Positions 24,261 to 33,427 are shown, counted from the stretch's first letter. The stretch is DNA of 44,634 nt from Porphyromonadaceae bacterium UBA7087 (GCA_002493515.1 DKYZ01000011.1:1-44634), one strand, 5' to 3'. A program made the numbers and translations. Notes: generated from the letters alone by a model not told the origin.

Positions 24261-25532
24261 ATGAAACGCATATCGATACCATACCTTACTCTGCCGGTCA
24301 TCATGGCAGCGATTGTCTCCATATTGCCGTCGTGCGCCTCCGACGACCCCGACGGGATTCATAGGGAGCCGATGCCAAGGAAGGCGATAAAGCTTACGGA
24401 GCCCGTGATGGGCGCGGCCGTCGACCTGGTGGATTTCTATTACCGGTTCACGCTCGACATGACGGGATATGTCGACGCGAAAGGTGGCGGTGCCGACAGG
24501 AATGTAGTCGTGTCGCCTCTGTCGGCGGCAATGTCGTTCGCGATGGCTGCCAACGGCGCGGATGAGGATATGCGTGACGGCTACGCGCGCTATCTTGGCG
24601 TGAAGGATATGAGGGGAATCAACGATTTCTGTCAGGTGCTTCTCGACAAGCTTCCGGAGGCGGACAATACCTCGCAGTTTAATATCGTAAATTCGGTATG
24701 GGTGAACAGCGGCCGGAATCTGACGCTGACCGACGACTATTCCTATGTCGTGGAGACAAAGTATATGGCGGATATAATTTACCGCGATTTTGTAAACGAC
24801 AACGAGGCGTCGCTCAAGGCGATGAACGACTGGTGCTCGTCGCATACGGCGGCAAAGGTGGAGCAGCATTTCGGCGCTCTTGATCCGGGCACTCTCGTTG
24901 TGATGCTTAACGCCCTGTATTTCAAGGGTCTGTGGAGCGATGTCGTTTTTGACTCCTCGCGCACTGTCGCTGCTACGTTCCATGGCGGAAAGGGGGATTC
25001 GGAGGCCATGATGATGGAATCGGGCTGCTACAAGGGCCTTTATGCCAGCGACGGCGAATTCGAGTTTTTCCGTCTTCATTTCGGCAACGATGCGTTCTGC
25101 ATCGATGTGGTTGTGCCGGAGGAGGGGAAGCCGGGGGCAACGCTTGATGCCAGGAGGCTCTCCGCGCTCCGCAAGGCGTCGAAGGATACGATGGTGAGAT
25201 GTTTTCTTCCGAGGTTCTCTGTCAGCGGGAATCATGATTTGTCGGATATGCTGAGAAGCATCGGAAAGGCGTCACTGCTGAGTCATGACCTTACGATGTT
25301 CACTACTCCGGAGAATGGCGTGGTCGCATACAACCAGTCGGTATGTTTCTCCATCGACGAGACAGGAGCAGGGGCGGCCTCAGTGGTGTCGGGCGAGTTG
25401 ACCGACTCAATGGCCGAGGAGGCGAATGAGACCGTGGTCCGTGTCGATCGTCCGTTCTATTTCTTCATCAGCGAGTTCAGCACAGGCGCATGCATCCTCT
25501 CGGGCCGCATCTCCGACCTTGATATTAACTGA
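24261..25532 (+). CDS. Surface serpin lipoprotein (serpin 1)
   Basis: A 423-residue serpin, a suicide inhibitor of serine and sometimes cysteine proteases. The signal peptide ends in the lipobox ILPSC, followed by ASDDPDG, acid-rich as in surface lipoproteins. The serpin core is complete: NVVVSPLSAAMSFAMAANGA (helix B region), NSVWVNS, MLNALYFKGLW, FLPRFSVSGNHDLSDML, and the C-terminal RPFYFFISEFSTGACILSGRI. The hinge of the reactive loop reads DETGAGAASVVS, small residues as in inhibitory serpins, with Ala rather than Thr/Ser at P14. The reactive loop then runs through GELTDSMAEEANET; P1 cannot be assigned. Miropin of Tannerella is a known bacterial relative. I chose the ATG at 24261, since the upstream TTG adds only two residues. 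It shares 8 bp of its 3' end with the convergent GSCFA gene. Confidence 0.92.
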   Translation: MKRISIPYLTLPVIMAAIVSILPSCASDDPDGIHREPMPRKAIKLTEPVMGAAVDLVDFYYRFTLDMTGYVDAKGGGADRNVVVSPLSAAMSFAMAANGADEDMRDGYARYLGVKDMRGINDFCQVLLDKLPEADNTSQFNIVNSVWVNSGRNLTLTDDYSYVVETKYMADIIYRDFVNDNEASLKAMNDWCSSHTAAKVEQHFGALDPGTLVVMLNALYFKGLWSDVVFDSSRTVAATFHGGKGDSEAMMMESGCYKGLYASDGEFEFFRLHFGNDAFCIDVVVPEEGKPGATLDARRLSALRKASKDTMVRCFLPRFSVSGNHDLSDMLRSIGKASLLSHDLTMFTTPENGVVAYNQSVCFSIDETGAGAASVVSGELTDSMAEEANETVVRVDRPFYFFISEFSTGACILSGRISDLDIN

Positions 25533-26511
25533 GCGGGAGGGCTTTGGGGTTCTTCTCGCGGTAGGCGGTGTAGGCCTTCTCGATCTCGAGTTTTCTCAGG
25601 GAATCCTCGTATTTGGTCAGGTTGGACTCTTTTGCGTAGGGGGAGCGGAGAGGGCGGTGGAGCCATCCCTTCACTATCTTTTCCCCCTCCTTGAGCAGGG
25701 CTTCCCCTTCGGCATCGAGATAGGTGGATCTGAAGATTTCCCATATATACTCCACCGCGTCGTCGGAGGGATGCGTCAGGTCGGAGGCGTAGAAACGGTA
25801 GTCGCGAAGGTCGTCGTTGACAATCTCGTAAGCCGGGAAATAGGAGCAGAAAGGGAGACGGGAGCAAAGCCGCTCTACAGCAAGGAGCAGCGTGGCCTTG
25901 GAACGCGCGTTCCCCTCGAAACCATCCTTGAGATGACGCACCGGACTGACGGTGAAGATTATCTCCAGACCGGGAAACATCCGCCTCATGTCCATGGCAA
26001 GACTTTCCCAGCATTCCACAATCTCATCGATCGACAGACGGCGGCGCGTGAACATCGAGGCCGGCTGCTTGTGGCAGTTCGCCACGACATATTCCGGACG
26101 CCCGGCGAGGAAATAACACCAGGCAGTGCCGAAAGTGACGAAAAGAGCCTTGCCCGCCGTCATGTCGCTGCGCAGACTGTCGCCCATGCGCAGCATCATC
26201 TGCGTCATGTCGGATGAATATTCCGAAGAGGTCTTTGAGTCGAAGAGCCAGGAGCGCAGGAAGCGTCCCTCTTTGAACAAAGTATCCTTGAAAATGGCGA
26301 CCGGATTCTTCTCGAAAAGCAGAAGGCGGACAGCCCGCTCGATGGATAGCGGATTGTAGAGCGTTCCCGCAGGATTTGACGCTTTCCACAGGCAGCGTCG
26401 CATCCTGGCTGCGATGTTCTCGGCGAAGCATGAGCCCAGGAGCACCACCGGGCGCATGGGACTGAGATTGACGTCCCCTCTCACAGGTTTGTATTCTGTT
26501 CTGAATTTCAT
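25525..26511 (-). CDS. GSCFA-domain protein (SGNH-hydrolase-like)
   Basis: A 328-residue protein with the name-giving motif GSCFAENIAARM (about residue 26-37), matching GSCFA-family proteins of Bacteroidota. It also has TFGTAWCYF, NCHKQPASMF, FTVSPVRHLKDG and DLTHPSDDAVEYIWE, which fit the SGNH-like blocks with a Ser in block I and an Asp/His pair late in the domain. The substrate is unknown; acyl-ester hydrolysis is a guess from the fold. No signal peptide is present, so it is cytoplasmic. It lies tail to tail with serpin 1, overlapping by 8 bp. Confidence 0.85.
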   Translation of the reverse strand: MKFRTEYKPVRGDVNLSPMRPVVLLGSCFAENIAARMRRCLWKASNPAGTLYNPLSIERAVRLLLFEKNPVAIFKDTLFKEGRFLRSWLFDSKTSSEYSSDMTQMMLRMGDSLRSDMTAGKALFVTFGTAWCYFLAGRPEYVVANCHKQPASMFTRRRLSIDEIVECWESLAMDMRRMFPGLEIIFTVSPVRHLKDGFEGNARSKATLLLAVERLCSRLPFCSYFPAYEIVNDDLRDYRFYASDLTHPSDDAVEYIWEIFRSTYLDAEGEALLKEGEKIVKGWLHRPLRSPYAKESNLTKYEDSLRKLEIEKAYTAYREKNPKALPLS

Positions 26512-26519
26512 ATCAGACG

Positions 26520-26527
26520 CAAAATTA
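26520..26527 (-). promoter_or_regulatory. Candidate promoter -7 box of the GSCFA gene
   Basis: On the minus strand TAATTTTG, 9 bases upstream of the ATG, implying a nearly leaderless transcript. The -33 element is not clear. Confidence 0.4.
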
Positions 26528-26558
26528 ACAAAATCATTCCTAAAATCAGCACCGACGG

Positions 26559-26589
26559 TTGTGTAATCGGCGGAAAATGACTAACTTTG
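26559..26589 (+). promoter_or_regulatory. Promoter of rplS
   Basis: TTG (26559-26561), 20 bases, TAACTTTG (26582-26589), then a leader of about 65 bases. Confidence 0.75.
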
Positions 26590-26662
26590 CGGCGGTTTTG
26601 CAATCTCTGGCAAGACATGGAGGCTTGTTACATTGCAAATTAATTAAACATAAGCAATAAAA

Positions 26663-27025
26663 ATGGACTTGATTAAGATCGCGGAGGAGGCTTTCGCCAC
26701 TCCCAAAAAGAAATTCGATGACTTCGGCCCCGGCGACACAGTAACCGTGGCTTACCGTATCAAAGAGGGTAACAAGGAGAGAATCCAGCAGTATCGCGGC
26801 GTTGTGATCCGCATCAACGGCCACGAGGACAAGAAGCGCTTCACCGTCCGCAAGATTTCCGACGGAATCGGCGTGGAGAGAATCTTCCCCATCGAATCCC
26901 CCTTCATCGAATCAATCACTGTCAACAAATACGGTAAGGTGCGCCGCGCCAAACTGTATTACCTGCGCAACCTCACCGGCAAGAAGGCCCGCATCAAGGA
27001 GCGTTACGTCAAGAAGGCGAAATAA
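26663..27025 (+). CDS. rplS: 50S ribosomal protein L19
   Basis: A 120-residue protein with the L19 signature: FGPGDTVTVAYRIKEGNKERIQQYRG split by its turns, FTVRKISDGIGVERIFPI, and the basic tail RRAKLYYLRNLTGKKARIKE. It sits at the 30S-50S interface. It has its own promoter and a strong terminator, and here lacks the usual trmD neighbour. Confidence 0.98.
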   Translation: MDLIKIAEEAFATPKKKFDDFGPGDTVTVAYRIKEGNKERIQQYRGVVIRINGHEDKKRFTVRKISDGIGVERIFPIESPFIESITVNKYGKVRRAKLYYLRNLTGKKARIKERYVKKAK

Positions 27026-27083
27026 AGACCGCCGTAAAGACATCCTCCCCGGCCGCGCCGGAAGAGACGAGACAGAGATACAG

Positions 27084-27128
27084 ACACCCCGCCATGCGCC
27101 GAAGCGCGTCAGCGGGGTGTCGGTTTTT
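27084..27128 (+). terminator. Terminator of rplS
   Basis: ACACCCCGC (27084-27092) pairs with GCGGGGTGT (27112-27120), with further GCGC pairing inside, followed by CGGTTTTTG. The T tract also supplies the -33 TTTG of the gpmI promoter. Confidence 0.9.
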
Positions 27129-27155
27129 GTATTTGGATTTTTTTTACTATATTTG
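27126..27155 (+). promoter_or_regulatory. Promoter of gpmI
   Basis: TTTG (27126-27129), 18 bases, TATATTTG (27148-27155), with its upstream part inside the rplS terminator tail. Confidence 0.7.
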
Positions 27156-27225
27156 CAAGCTGATTCAGAGTTAATCGGATTCGGAACCCAAAGATAGAAC
27201 GAAAAGAAATATAACTACATAACAT

Positions 27226-28734
27226 ATGTCAAGCAAAGCAATGCTGGTCATCCTCGACGGCTATGGCCTCGGTGACCATAAGAAAGACGATGCGATCTAT
27301 AACACACCCACTCCCTACATGGACTCCCTCATGGCGGAGTATCCCCATTCCCGTCTCCAGGCAAGCGGCGAGAGCGTGGGCCTGCCTGACGGACAGATGG
27401 GCAACTCGGAGGTGGGTCACCTCAATATCGGCGCAGGACGCGTGGTTTACCAGGACCTGGTGAAGATCAACCGCGCCATCGCCGACGGCTCCTTCGCCGA
27501 AAATCCCGAGATAAAGAGCGCCTTCAGCTATGCCCGCGACCATAACGTGCCCATCCACTTCATGGGGCTCGCCTCAGGCGGCGGCGTACACTCCTCTCTC
27601 GGCCATCTCTACGCCCTCTGCGACACCGCAAAGGCATACGACCTCCAGAAGGTATATATCCACGCATTCATGGACGGCCGCGACACCGACCCCCGCAGCG
27701 GAGCCGGATTCCTGCGCGAGATCGAGCAGCATTGCAGCAAGAGCGCCGGCGTCATTGCGTCTGTAATCGGCAGATACTACGCCATGGACCGCGACAAACG
27801 CTGGGAGCGTCTCAAGGAGGCTTACAACCTGCTCGTATACGGCGAGGGACGCCATGCCGAGGATATGCCCAAGGCTGTGGAGCAGTCGTATGAGGAGGGT
27901 GTGACCGACGAGTTCATCAAGCCCATCGTCAACGACCGTGTAGACGGACGCATCGGCGCCGGACACGTGGTGATATTCTTCAACTACCGCAACGACCGCG
28001 CCAAGGAGCTCACAACCGTGCTCACCCAGCATTCCGAGGACGGCATGAATCCCATTCCTGACCTTCAGTATTACTGCATGACCCCCTACGACGACTCCTT
28101 CAAGGGTGTGCACATACTTTTCGCCAAATCCGACGTGCCCAACACCCTCGGCGAGTATCTCAGTGCCAACGGCAAGAAGCAGCTCCATATCGCCGAGACA
28201 GAGAAGTATGCCCACGTCACATTCTTCTTCAACGGCGGACGCGAGGCTCCCTACGAGGGGGAGGACCGTATCCTTGTCCCCTCGCCGAAGGTGGCCACTT
28301 ACGACCTCCAGCCCGAGATGAGCGCTCCGGAGGTGACACGCAAGCTTGTGGAGGCAATCGACTCGGAGAAATATGATTTCATCGTGGTCAATTTCGCCAA
28401 CGGCGACATGGTAGGCCACACCGGCGTCTATCCCGCCATCCAGAAGGCTGTCGAGACGCTTGACGTCTGTGTGCGCGACGTGGTGGAGGCCGGGAAGGCC
28501 CACGGCTACCAGACAATCATCATCGCCGACCACGGCAACGCCGACCATGCCATCAACGAGGACGGCACTCCCAACACGGCCCACTCGCTTAATCCCGTGC
28601 CTTTTATCTATATCGGCAACAAGGATGCCAAGGTGGCCGACGGTCGTCTTGCCGACGTGGCTCCCTCGCTGCTCCACATCATGGGGCTGCCCCAGCCGGC
28701 CGACATGACGGGCAACGACCTTATCTCGGAGTGA
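27226..28734 (+). CDS. gpmI: 2,3-bisphosphoglycerate-independent phosphoglycerate mutase
   Basis: A 502-residue two-metal enzyme interconverting 3- and 2-phosphoglycerate in glycolysis. The alkaline-phosphatase-like metal sites read VILDGYGLGD at the N-terminus and FANGDMVGHTG and ADHGNADHA at the C-terminus. The catalytic Ser61 sits in MGNSEVGHLNIGAGR. The transferase part contains GLASGGGVHS, HAFMDGRDTDP and GRYYAMDRDKRW. Length and order are normal. It begins a row of three + strand genes (gaps of 22 and 6 bp) with a 5'-nucleotidase and a GH3 enzyme, so it may head an operon. Confidence 0.97.
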   Translation: MSSKAMLVILDGYGLGDHKKDDAIYNTPTPYMDSLMAEYPHSRLQASGESVGLPDGQMGNSEVGHLNIGAGRVVYQDLVKINRAIADGSFAENPEIKSAFSYARDHNVPIHFMGLASGGGVHSSLGHLYALCDTAKAYDLQKVYIHAFMDGRDTDPRSGAGFLREIEQHCSKSAGVIASVIGRYYAMDRDKRWERLKEAYNLLVYGEGRHAEDMPKAVEQSYEEGVTDEFIKPIVNDRVDGRIGAGHVVIFFNYRNDRAKELTTVLTQHSEDGMNPIPDLQYYCMTPYDDSFKGVHILFAKSDVPNTLGEYLSANGKKQLHIAETEKYAHVTFFFNGGREAPYEGEDRILVPSPKVATYDLQPEMSAPEVTRKLVEAIDSEKYDFIVVNFANGDMVGHTGVYPAIQKAVETLDVCVRDVVEAGKAHGYQTIIIADHGNADHAINEDGTPNTAHSLNPVPFIYIGNKDAKVADGRLADVAPSLLHIMGLPQPADMTGNDLISE

Positions 28735-28756
28735 AAGTCACGACAAGCTTCATGTG

Positions 28757-30343
28757 ATGAGGAATAGAAATTTCATAACAGCGGCCGCCGCCGCGCTTCT
28801 CCTTTGCGGGGGGGCGCGTGCGGCGGCCGAGTCGTTGGTGATACTCCACACCAACGACACCCATTCGAATATAGAGCCTGACTCCCACGGTCAGGGGGGC
28901 GTATTGCAGCGTAAGGCCATAATCGATTCCGTGAGGAAAGCCGAGAAGAACGTGATACTCGTCGACGCCGGCGACATGGTGCAGGGCACACTTTTTTTCA
29001 AGTATTTCAAGGGGGATGTGGAATATCCGCTTATGAACATGATGGGCTACGACATCCGTATCCTCGGCAACCATGAGTTTGACAACGGCATGAAGGAGCT
29101 TGCCCGCCATTACCGGAAGGTGAAGGGAGCCCGTCTCTCCGCCAACTACGACTTCACCGGCACAGAGCTCGAGGGTGTCTTCGACCCATACGTTATAAAG
29201 AAAGTAGGAGGGAAAAAGATAGGGTTCATCGGACTCAACGTTGATCCGGCGAGTCTCATATCCCCGACATGTATATCCGTCAGATTCAAGGATATAATCC
29301 AGACTGCCAACGCCACGGCGGAATATCTCAAGGATAAGAAGCATTGCGACCTCGTGGTGGCTGTGACGCATATCGGCTATACGGGGGTCAACGGCAAGAC
29401 CACCGACGTGGACCTGGCCCGGGCGAGCCGCGACATCGACATCATCATCGGTGGCCACAGCCATACCACGGTTGACCCGCGTCATCCGGAGAAAACGCCG
29501 TACCTGATCGACAATGCCGAGGGCAGGCCGGTGCTGATTGCCCAGACGGGCAAGTACGGGCGCAATATCGGTTATATCAGGATAGATCTTGACGCGCTCA
29601 AAGGTGCCACGGGTAAGGACTTCGGTTATGAGCTGATACCTGTTACCGACCGGTTCGCCCCGGAGCAGCTCGACAAGGCAATGGATGATTTCCTCGCTCC
29701 TTACCGACATGCCGTTGACTCGGTCAACAGCCGTGTGATAGCCTATAGTGCCCTGACGATGCCGAATGGCGAGGGCACCGGTCCGCTGGCAAATTTCACG
29801 GCCGACTTCGGGCTGCGCTACGGGCGTCACAAGGCGGACTCGCTGCGGGCGGCGGGCGTCGACATCGCACCGGTGGATTTCGCGCTGATGAATTTCGGCG
29901 GCATCCGCCAGACGATGGAGGAGGGCCCGGTGACGGAGGGGCAGATACTCTCCACGTATCCTTTCTCCAACCATTACGTGATAGTGAGGATCAAGGGAAG
30001 TGATTTCATCGAGGCCATGAAGGCGGCGGCGAAACGCGGCGGCGAGGCCGTGAGCGGCAATGTCAGGGTCCTTACCGATAGCCTGTGGAATGTCACTAAG
30101 GTAATCATCGACGGCGAGGAGATGGATCCGGACAAGGAGTATGTGATGGGCTCGATCGATTATGTCGTGGAGGGGAACGACGACATGGTGACGCTTGCCA
30201 ACCATGAGGCTGTGTGGCGTGATGATGTGGAGGTAGCGGCGCCTATCATGAAGTATGTGGTGGATTATGGTCGCCGTGGCGAGCCTATATTGCCTGACCC
30301 TACACCGAGGTTCATGCGTGAGGCGGTTCCGGCTAAGAATTGA
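28757..30343 (+). CDS. Secreted 5'-nucleotidase / UDP-sugar-hydrolase family phosphatase
   Basis: A 528-residue exported enzyme. A signal peptide (MRNRNFITAAAAALLLCGG, cleavage after ARAAAES region) is followed by a calcineurin-like metallophosphatase domain: ILHTNDTHSNIEPD, VDAGDMVQG, GNHEFDNGM, VTHIGYTG and IIGGHSHTT hold the metal ligands. The 5_nucleotid_C substrate domain follows from about residue 320 (NFTADFGLRYG, FALMNFGGIRQTM, YPFSNHYVIVRIKGSDF). Both domains are in one chain. The likely role is dephosphorylation of extracellular or periplasmic nucleotides for scavenging. I chose the ATG at 28757; an in-frame GTG at 28754 precedes it. It lies 22 bp after gpmI and 6 bp before the GH3 gene. 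Confidence 0.92.
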   Translation: MRNRNFITAAAAALLLCGGARAAAESLVILHTNDTHSNIEPDSHGQGGVLQRKAIIDSVRKAEKNVILVDAGDMVQGTLFFKYFKGDVEYPLMNMMGYDIRILGNHEFDNGMKELARHYRKVKGARLSANYDFTGTELEGVFDPYVIKKVGGKKIGFIGLNVDPASLISPTCISVRFKDIIQTANATAEYLKDKKHCDLVVAVTHIGYTGVNGKTTDVDLARASRDIDIIIGGHSHTTVDPRHPEKTPYLIDNAEGRPVLIAQTGKYGRNIGYIRIDLDALKGATGKDFGYELIPVTDRFAPEQLDKAMDDFLAPYRHAVDSVNSRVIAYSALTMPNGEGTGPLANFTADFGLRYGRHKADSLRAAGVDIAPVDFALMNFGGIRQTMEEGPVTEGQILSTYPFSNHYVIVRIKGSDFIEAMKAAAKRGGEAVSGNVRVLTDSLWNVTKVIIDGEEMDPDKEYVMGSIDYVVEGNDDMVTLANHEAVWRDDVEVAAPIMKYVVDYGRRGEPILPDPTPRFMREAVPAKN

Positions 30344-30349
30344 GATAGG

Positions 30350-31633
30350 ATGAGATTCCGCAGGGCTAATCTAGCTAATCTAGCTAAGATAGCTAATCTA
30401 GGTAAGATAGCTATTTTAGCTCTGCTGCTGTGTTCCTGCGGGCCGAAGGCCCCGGCCAAGACCGATAGCGCTCACTCCGTTGAGCTGAGCGACCTCACCG
30501 GTGAGGCTTACCGTTGGGCTGACTCCCTGTTGGAGTGTATGACGGTGGAGGAGCGTGTGGGTCAGCTGGTTATGCCGTCCATTTATGCGAGCGGCGATGC
30601 CGCGACGTTGCGCAGGCTGCGGCAGTATGCGGCTCAGATGCATGTCGGTGGGGTGGTGTTGCTGAAAGGGGATCTGAATTCGGCTGCGGTGATGGCGCGG
30701 GCTGTGCAGCGGCAGGCGTGTGGCGGGGCGATTGTGGCTATTGATGCGGAATGGGGATTGGCGATGCGTCTGAGCGATGCGCCGCATTATCCGTCGAACG
30801 GCAGCCTCGGTCGCAGTGCCGACGAGGAGTTGATGTTCGATTACGGACGCGAGATTGCACGGGAGTGTCGCAGGGTGGGAATCAATATGCTGTTGGGGCC
30901 GGTGGTTGACGTAGTGCCCTCGGGGGGGAGTGGCGTCATCGGGAAGCGGTCGTTCGGGTCGGATCCGCATCGTGTGGCTGATCTTGCGGTGGCTTATGCC
31001 GCTGGTGTCGAGAGCGGGGGAGTGGTGAGTGTGGCCAAACATTTCCCTGGTCACGGGAGTCCGAAGGGGGACAGTCACAGGACGCTGCCGGTGGTGGACC
31101 GCGACTTGGCGGAGCTTGACAGTGTTGACCTGTATCCTTTCAGACAATATATCGACAGGGGGTTGAGCGGCGTGATGGTAGGTCATCTGGCTGTGCCGGC
31201 CCTCGACAGTGTGGCGCGTCCGGCGGCGGTGTCGCCGGTGGTGGTAGGGGATATGCTGCGTGGCAGGCTGGGATTCCGTGGACTTGTGTTGACGGATGCG
31301 CTGAATATGGCCGGAGCATCGGGTTATGGTGCTGTCGATGCCATTATGGCGGGTGCGGATATTGTGGTAGCTCCGGCTGATACTGAGGTGGAGCTGAAGG
31401 CACTGCTTGAGGCCGTCGCAAAAGGGAAGCTGGCAATGGAGACGGTAAACGAGCGGTGCCGGCGTATTCTGTTCTATAAGTATCTGCTTGGGGTAGGACG
31501 AGAGCGGGAGTTGGCTGACGCCCCGGGTCTTGACGCTGGTTCTGACGCCGGGTACGACGATCTTCACGAGGATGTCTCCTCTTCCGAGGCCGACAGCATC
31601 GGCGCTCGGCTACGCCGTGTCGCGACCCGGTAA
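30350..31633 (+). CDS. GH3 lipoprotein, beta-N-acetylglucosaminidase-like
   Basis: A 427-residue glycoside hydrolase family 3 protein without the C-terminal second domain, like NagZ-type beta-N-acetylhexosaminidases acting in peptidoglycan turnover. Its signal is unusual: MRFRR is followed by 9-bp-repeat-coded ANL/AKI triplets, then ALLLCSC with the lipid cysteine, followed by GPKAPAK. The lack of acidic residues there suggests a periplasm-facing lipoprotein. The catalytic domain shows VGQLVMPSIY, the VAKHFPGHGSPKGDSHR motif (the His of the NagZ-type acid/base loop is present) and LVLTDALNM with the nucleophile Asp. The last 35 residues are low-complexity and acidic. It may be transcribed with gpmI and the nucleotidase, and meets the TPR regulator tail to tail 3 bp away. 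Confidence 0.87.
   Translation: MRFRRANLANLAKIANLGKIAILALLLCSCGPKAPAKTDSAHSVELSDLTGEAYRWADSLLECMTVEERVGQLVMPSIYASGDAATLRRLRQYAAQMHVGGVVLLKGDLNSAAVMARAVQRQACGGAIVAIDAEWGLAMRLSDAPHYPSNGSLGRSADEELMFDYGREIARECRRVGINMLLGPVVDVVPSGGSGVIGKRSFGSDPHRVADLAVAYAAGVESGGVVSVAKHFPGHGSPKGDSHRTLPVVDRDLAELDSVDLYPFRQYIDRGLSGVMVGHLAVPALDSVARPAAVSPVVVGDMLRGRLGFRGLVLTDALNMAGASGYGAVDAIMAGADIVVAPADTEVELKALLEAVAKGKLAMETVNERCRRILFYKYLLGVGRERELADAPGLDAGSDAGYDDLHEDVSSSEADSIGARLRRVATR
30365..30418. repeat. 9-bp tandem repeat inside a lipoprotein signal-peptide code
   Basis: Six consecutive 9-base units: GCTAATCTA, GCTAATCTA, GCTAAGATA, GCTAATCTA, GGTAAGATA, GCTATTTTA. Each encodes three residues (ANL, ANL, AKI, ANL, GKI, AIL), making up the N- and h-regions of the GH3 lipoprotein signal. 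A change in copy number would keep the reading frame. Confidence 0.9.
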
Positions 31634-31636
31634 TCG

Positions 31637-33340
31637 TTATTTTTGGAGGTAACTGGGGGTGTTGAGGGTGCGGAGGGCGTCTTCGAGGGTCTCGCCTTCG
31701 GCGAGATGGAGGCGTTGGCGCAAACGCCAGCGTGACTGGTGGACGGACTCGGGCTTGATGTTCATCAGGCGTGCTATCTTCTTGTTGTCCAGCTCCATCA
31801 GAATGTAGCAGGCAAGGTTTACGTAACTGTCGGCGATGCCGGGACAGCGTTCGCGTAGCCGGCGGGTGAAATCAGGATTAACCGTATCGAACATATCCTG
31901 GAAAGTCTCCTCAGTGTCATGTTCAAGCAGATGGCTCTTTATGGTTGACTCCAGCTGACGCGCGTTCTGTTCCTTTATCCCGCCGTCACGTCGCATGTCG
32001 GAAAGCTCGTTTTTCAGAACATCGAGCAACTGGTCCTTCTCCTGTATCGACAAAGTAGTGGCTGTTACCTTGCGGCGCGTCTTCTCCAATTGCAACTCCT
32101 TCTCCATTGCCAGCATCCTGGCACGGATATGCCGTCGGTTGAGCATCAGGGCCACGATCACGCCGGCGGCAATCAACACCACTATTACGAACGCCCATAC
32201 CATCGTGCGCCGGAAAGTCGCATCGGCATAGTCTTTCTCCATCGCCTTCATCTCATGTAGCGCACTGAGACGCAATACCTCCGAAGACTGGCGCTTCATC
32301 CTTACAGAATCTTCATAGAGCTCATAATTAACCCGACATTTGAGGGCGCTGTCGGCATTTCCGATTAACGATTGGGCCAGCCCTGCATTAAACCAGATTA
32401 TTGCCTTATGATTGTAGTCTTTTGCGAAAGTCAGATTTCTAATCGACAAATCGGCATAGAAGGATACTGAATCGAGATTCCCGTTTCTATAATTATGATT
32501 GGCGAGCAGGGCCTCATATAGAGCGCGAAGGTTGCGGTAACGTAAGTTATCCTTTATCTGGGCATATGCTTGGTAGAGATATTTAATGCTGTCGGTGGAG
32601 ACATATAGATTTCTGGGAATCAGATTCATGGCAAAGGTATCTCTTTCAAATGCCGGATTTCCAATAAGGGAAATCATTATGGAATCTGAGGAATTTTTGT
32701 TCCCAGCATCACTTAAAACACGTGCGATATTTATTTTGTTTTTTATCGGTAGTATGGAATATCCCGATTGGATATACAGTTGATTGGATAAATAAAGATT
32801 CTCGATTGCTTTATCGTTTTCTCCAATCAGATTGAGGAGATTTCCCATATTGGTCAGACCATATGCCTCGAAAGCTTTGTCGCCTGACTTTCTGGCGTAT
32901 TCTATGCATCGTTCAAAAAGGCGGTATTGCGTGCCGCCGTCGATAGTGTCGCTCTGTGTGCAGAGAAGGGAGTTCATGCGCAGATAGTCGTATTCGTGGT
33001 TAATGGAATCGTTGAGTTGAAGAGCCTTTTTGATTGTTTTTATGGCGGAGTCATAGTTTTCGAGTCTGCCGAGAAATTTTGACTTCCAGTATAAGGTACG
33101 CGATAGGCGCAGCTTCCGGTTTGTGGAATCCGTATTGACGATAGATTCCATCCGTTCGATGGACCGGGCTATGGAGTCGTAAGGTACATAGTCGTTGAAC
33201 TGCCATTCGATTTTCTCGGTCAGGGAGTCGAACTCCCCTCCGGCCGGTTTCCAGGCAGCGTGTCGGAGAGTCTCCTGGCGATGGCAGCCGAGAGTGAGAG
33301 CCGTGAAGAGCGTAATGAGTATGTAGAGGAATCTGCGCAT
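31637..33340 (-). CDS. TPR membrane regulator with C-terminal LuxR-type helix-turn-helix
   Basis: A 567-residue one-component regulator of a Bacteroidota type. A signal or lipoprotein-like N-terminus (FTALTLGC) starts a region of helical TPR-like repeats (about 60-370, such as YDSAIKTIKKALQLNDSI and NMGNLLNLIGENDKAIENLYLS). A single membrane helix (about 382-404, VWAFVIVVLIAAGVIVALML) follows, then a basic coiled coil (about 405-470), and a C-terminal LuxR-like helix-turn-helix (about 500-560: DSYVNLACYILMELDNKKIARLMNIKPESVHQSRWRLRQ, broken at its helices). It probably senses something outside the membrane and controls nearby genes, perhaps the divergent 33719. The central TPR part is strikingly AT-rich: 20 of 60 bases are G or C in 32701-32760 against 39 of 60 in 31681-31740. 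Confidence 0.8.
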   Translation of the reverse strand: MRRFLYILITLFTALTLGCHRQETLRHAAWKPAGGEFDSLTEKIEWQFNDYVPYDSIARSIERMESIVNTDSTNRKLRLSRTLYWKSKFLGRLENYDSAIKTIKKALQLNDSINHEYDYLRMNSLLCTQSDTIDGGTQYRLFERCIEYARKSGDKAFEAYGLTNMGNLLNLIGENDKAIENLYLSNQLYIQSGYSILPIKNKINIARVLSDAGNKNSSDSIMISLIGNPAFERDTFAMNLIPRNLYVSTDSIKYLYQAYAQIKDNLRYRNLRALYEALLANHNYRNGNLDSVSFYADLSIRNLTFAKDYNHKAIIWFNAGLAQSLIGNADSALKCRVNYELYEDSVRMKRQSSEVLRLSALHEMKAMEKDYADATFRRTMVWAFVIVVLIAAGVIVALMLNRRHIRARMLAMEKELQLEKTRRKVTATTLSIQEKDQLLDVLKNELSDMRRDGGIKEQNARQLESTIKSHLLEHDTEETFQDMFDTVNPDFTRRLRERCPGIADSYVNLACYILMELDNKKIARLMNIKPESVHQSRWRLRQRLHLAEGETLEDALRTLNTPSYLQK

Positions 33341-33362
33341 AGTGGTGAGACTGTTTTGGGTG

Positions 33363-33370
33363 CAAATATA
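33363..33370 (-). promoter_or_regulatory. Promoter -7 box of the TPR regulator
   Basis: On the minus strand TATATTTG, 23 bases upstream of the start codon. The -33 region is weak (TGTTTTTC). Confidence 0.6.
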
Positions 33371-33405
33371 GACAAAATCTATGAAAAACAGCAGAAAAAT
33401 GCCGT

Positions 33406-33427
33406 CAGTAGAGGCTCAGTAGAGATG
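33406..33427. repeat. CAGTAGAG pair, left copy
   Basis: Two CAGTAGAG octamers spaced 11 bp start to start. The whole 22-bp block matches the copy at 33624-33645 at 20 of 22 positions, in the same orientation. Confidence 0.8.

Noticed and set aside
28721..30205. 494-codon frame antisense to the 5'-nucleotidase gene
   Set aside because: Shadow of a GC-rich gene; the nucleotidase motifs on the + strand are decisive.
28757..30343. Frameshift or fusion artefact in the 5'-nucleotidase
   Set aside because: A single chain with catalytic and C-terminal domains is the normal family architecture, and the frame is continuous.
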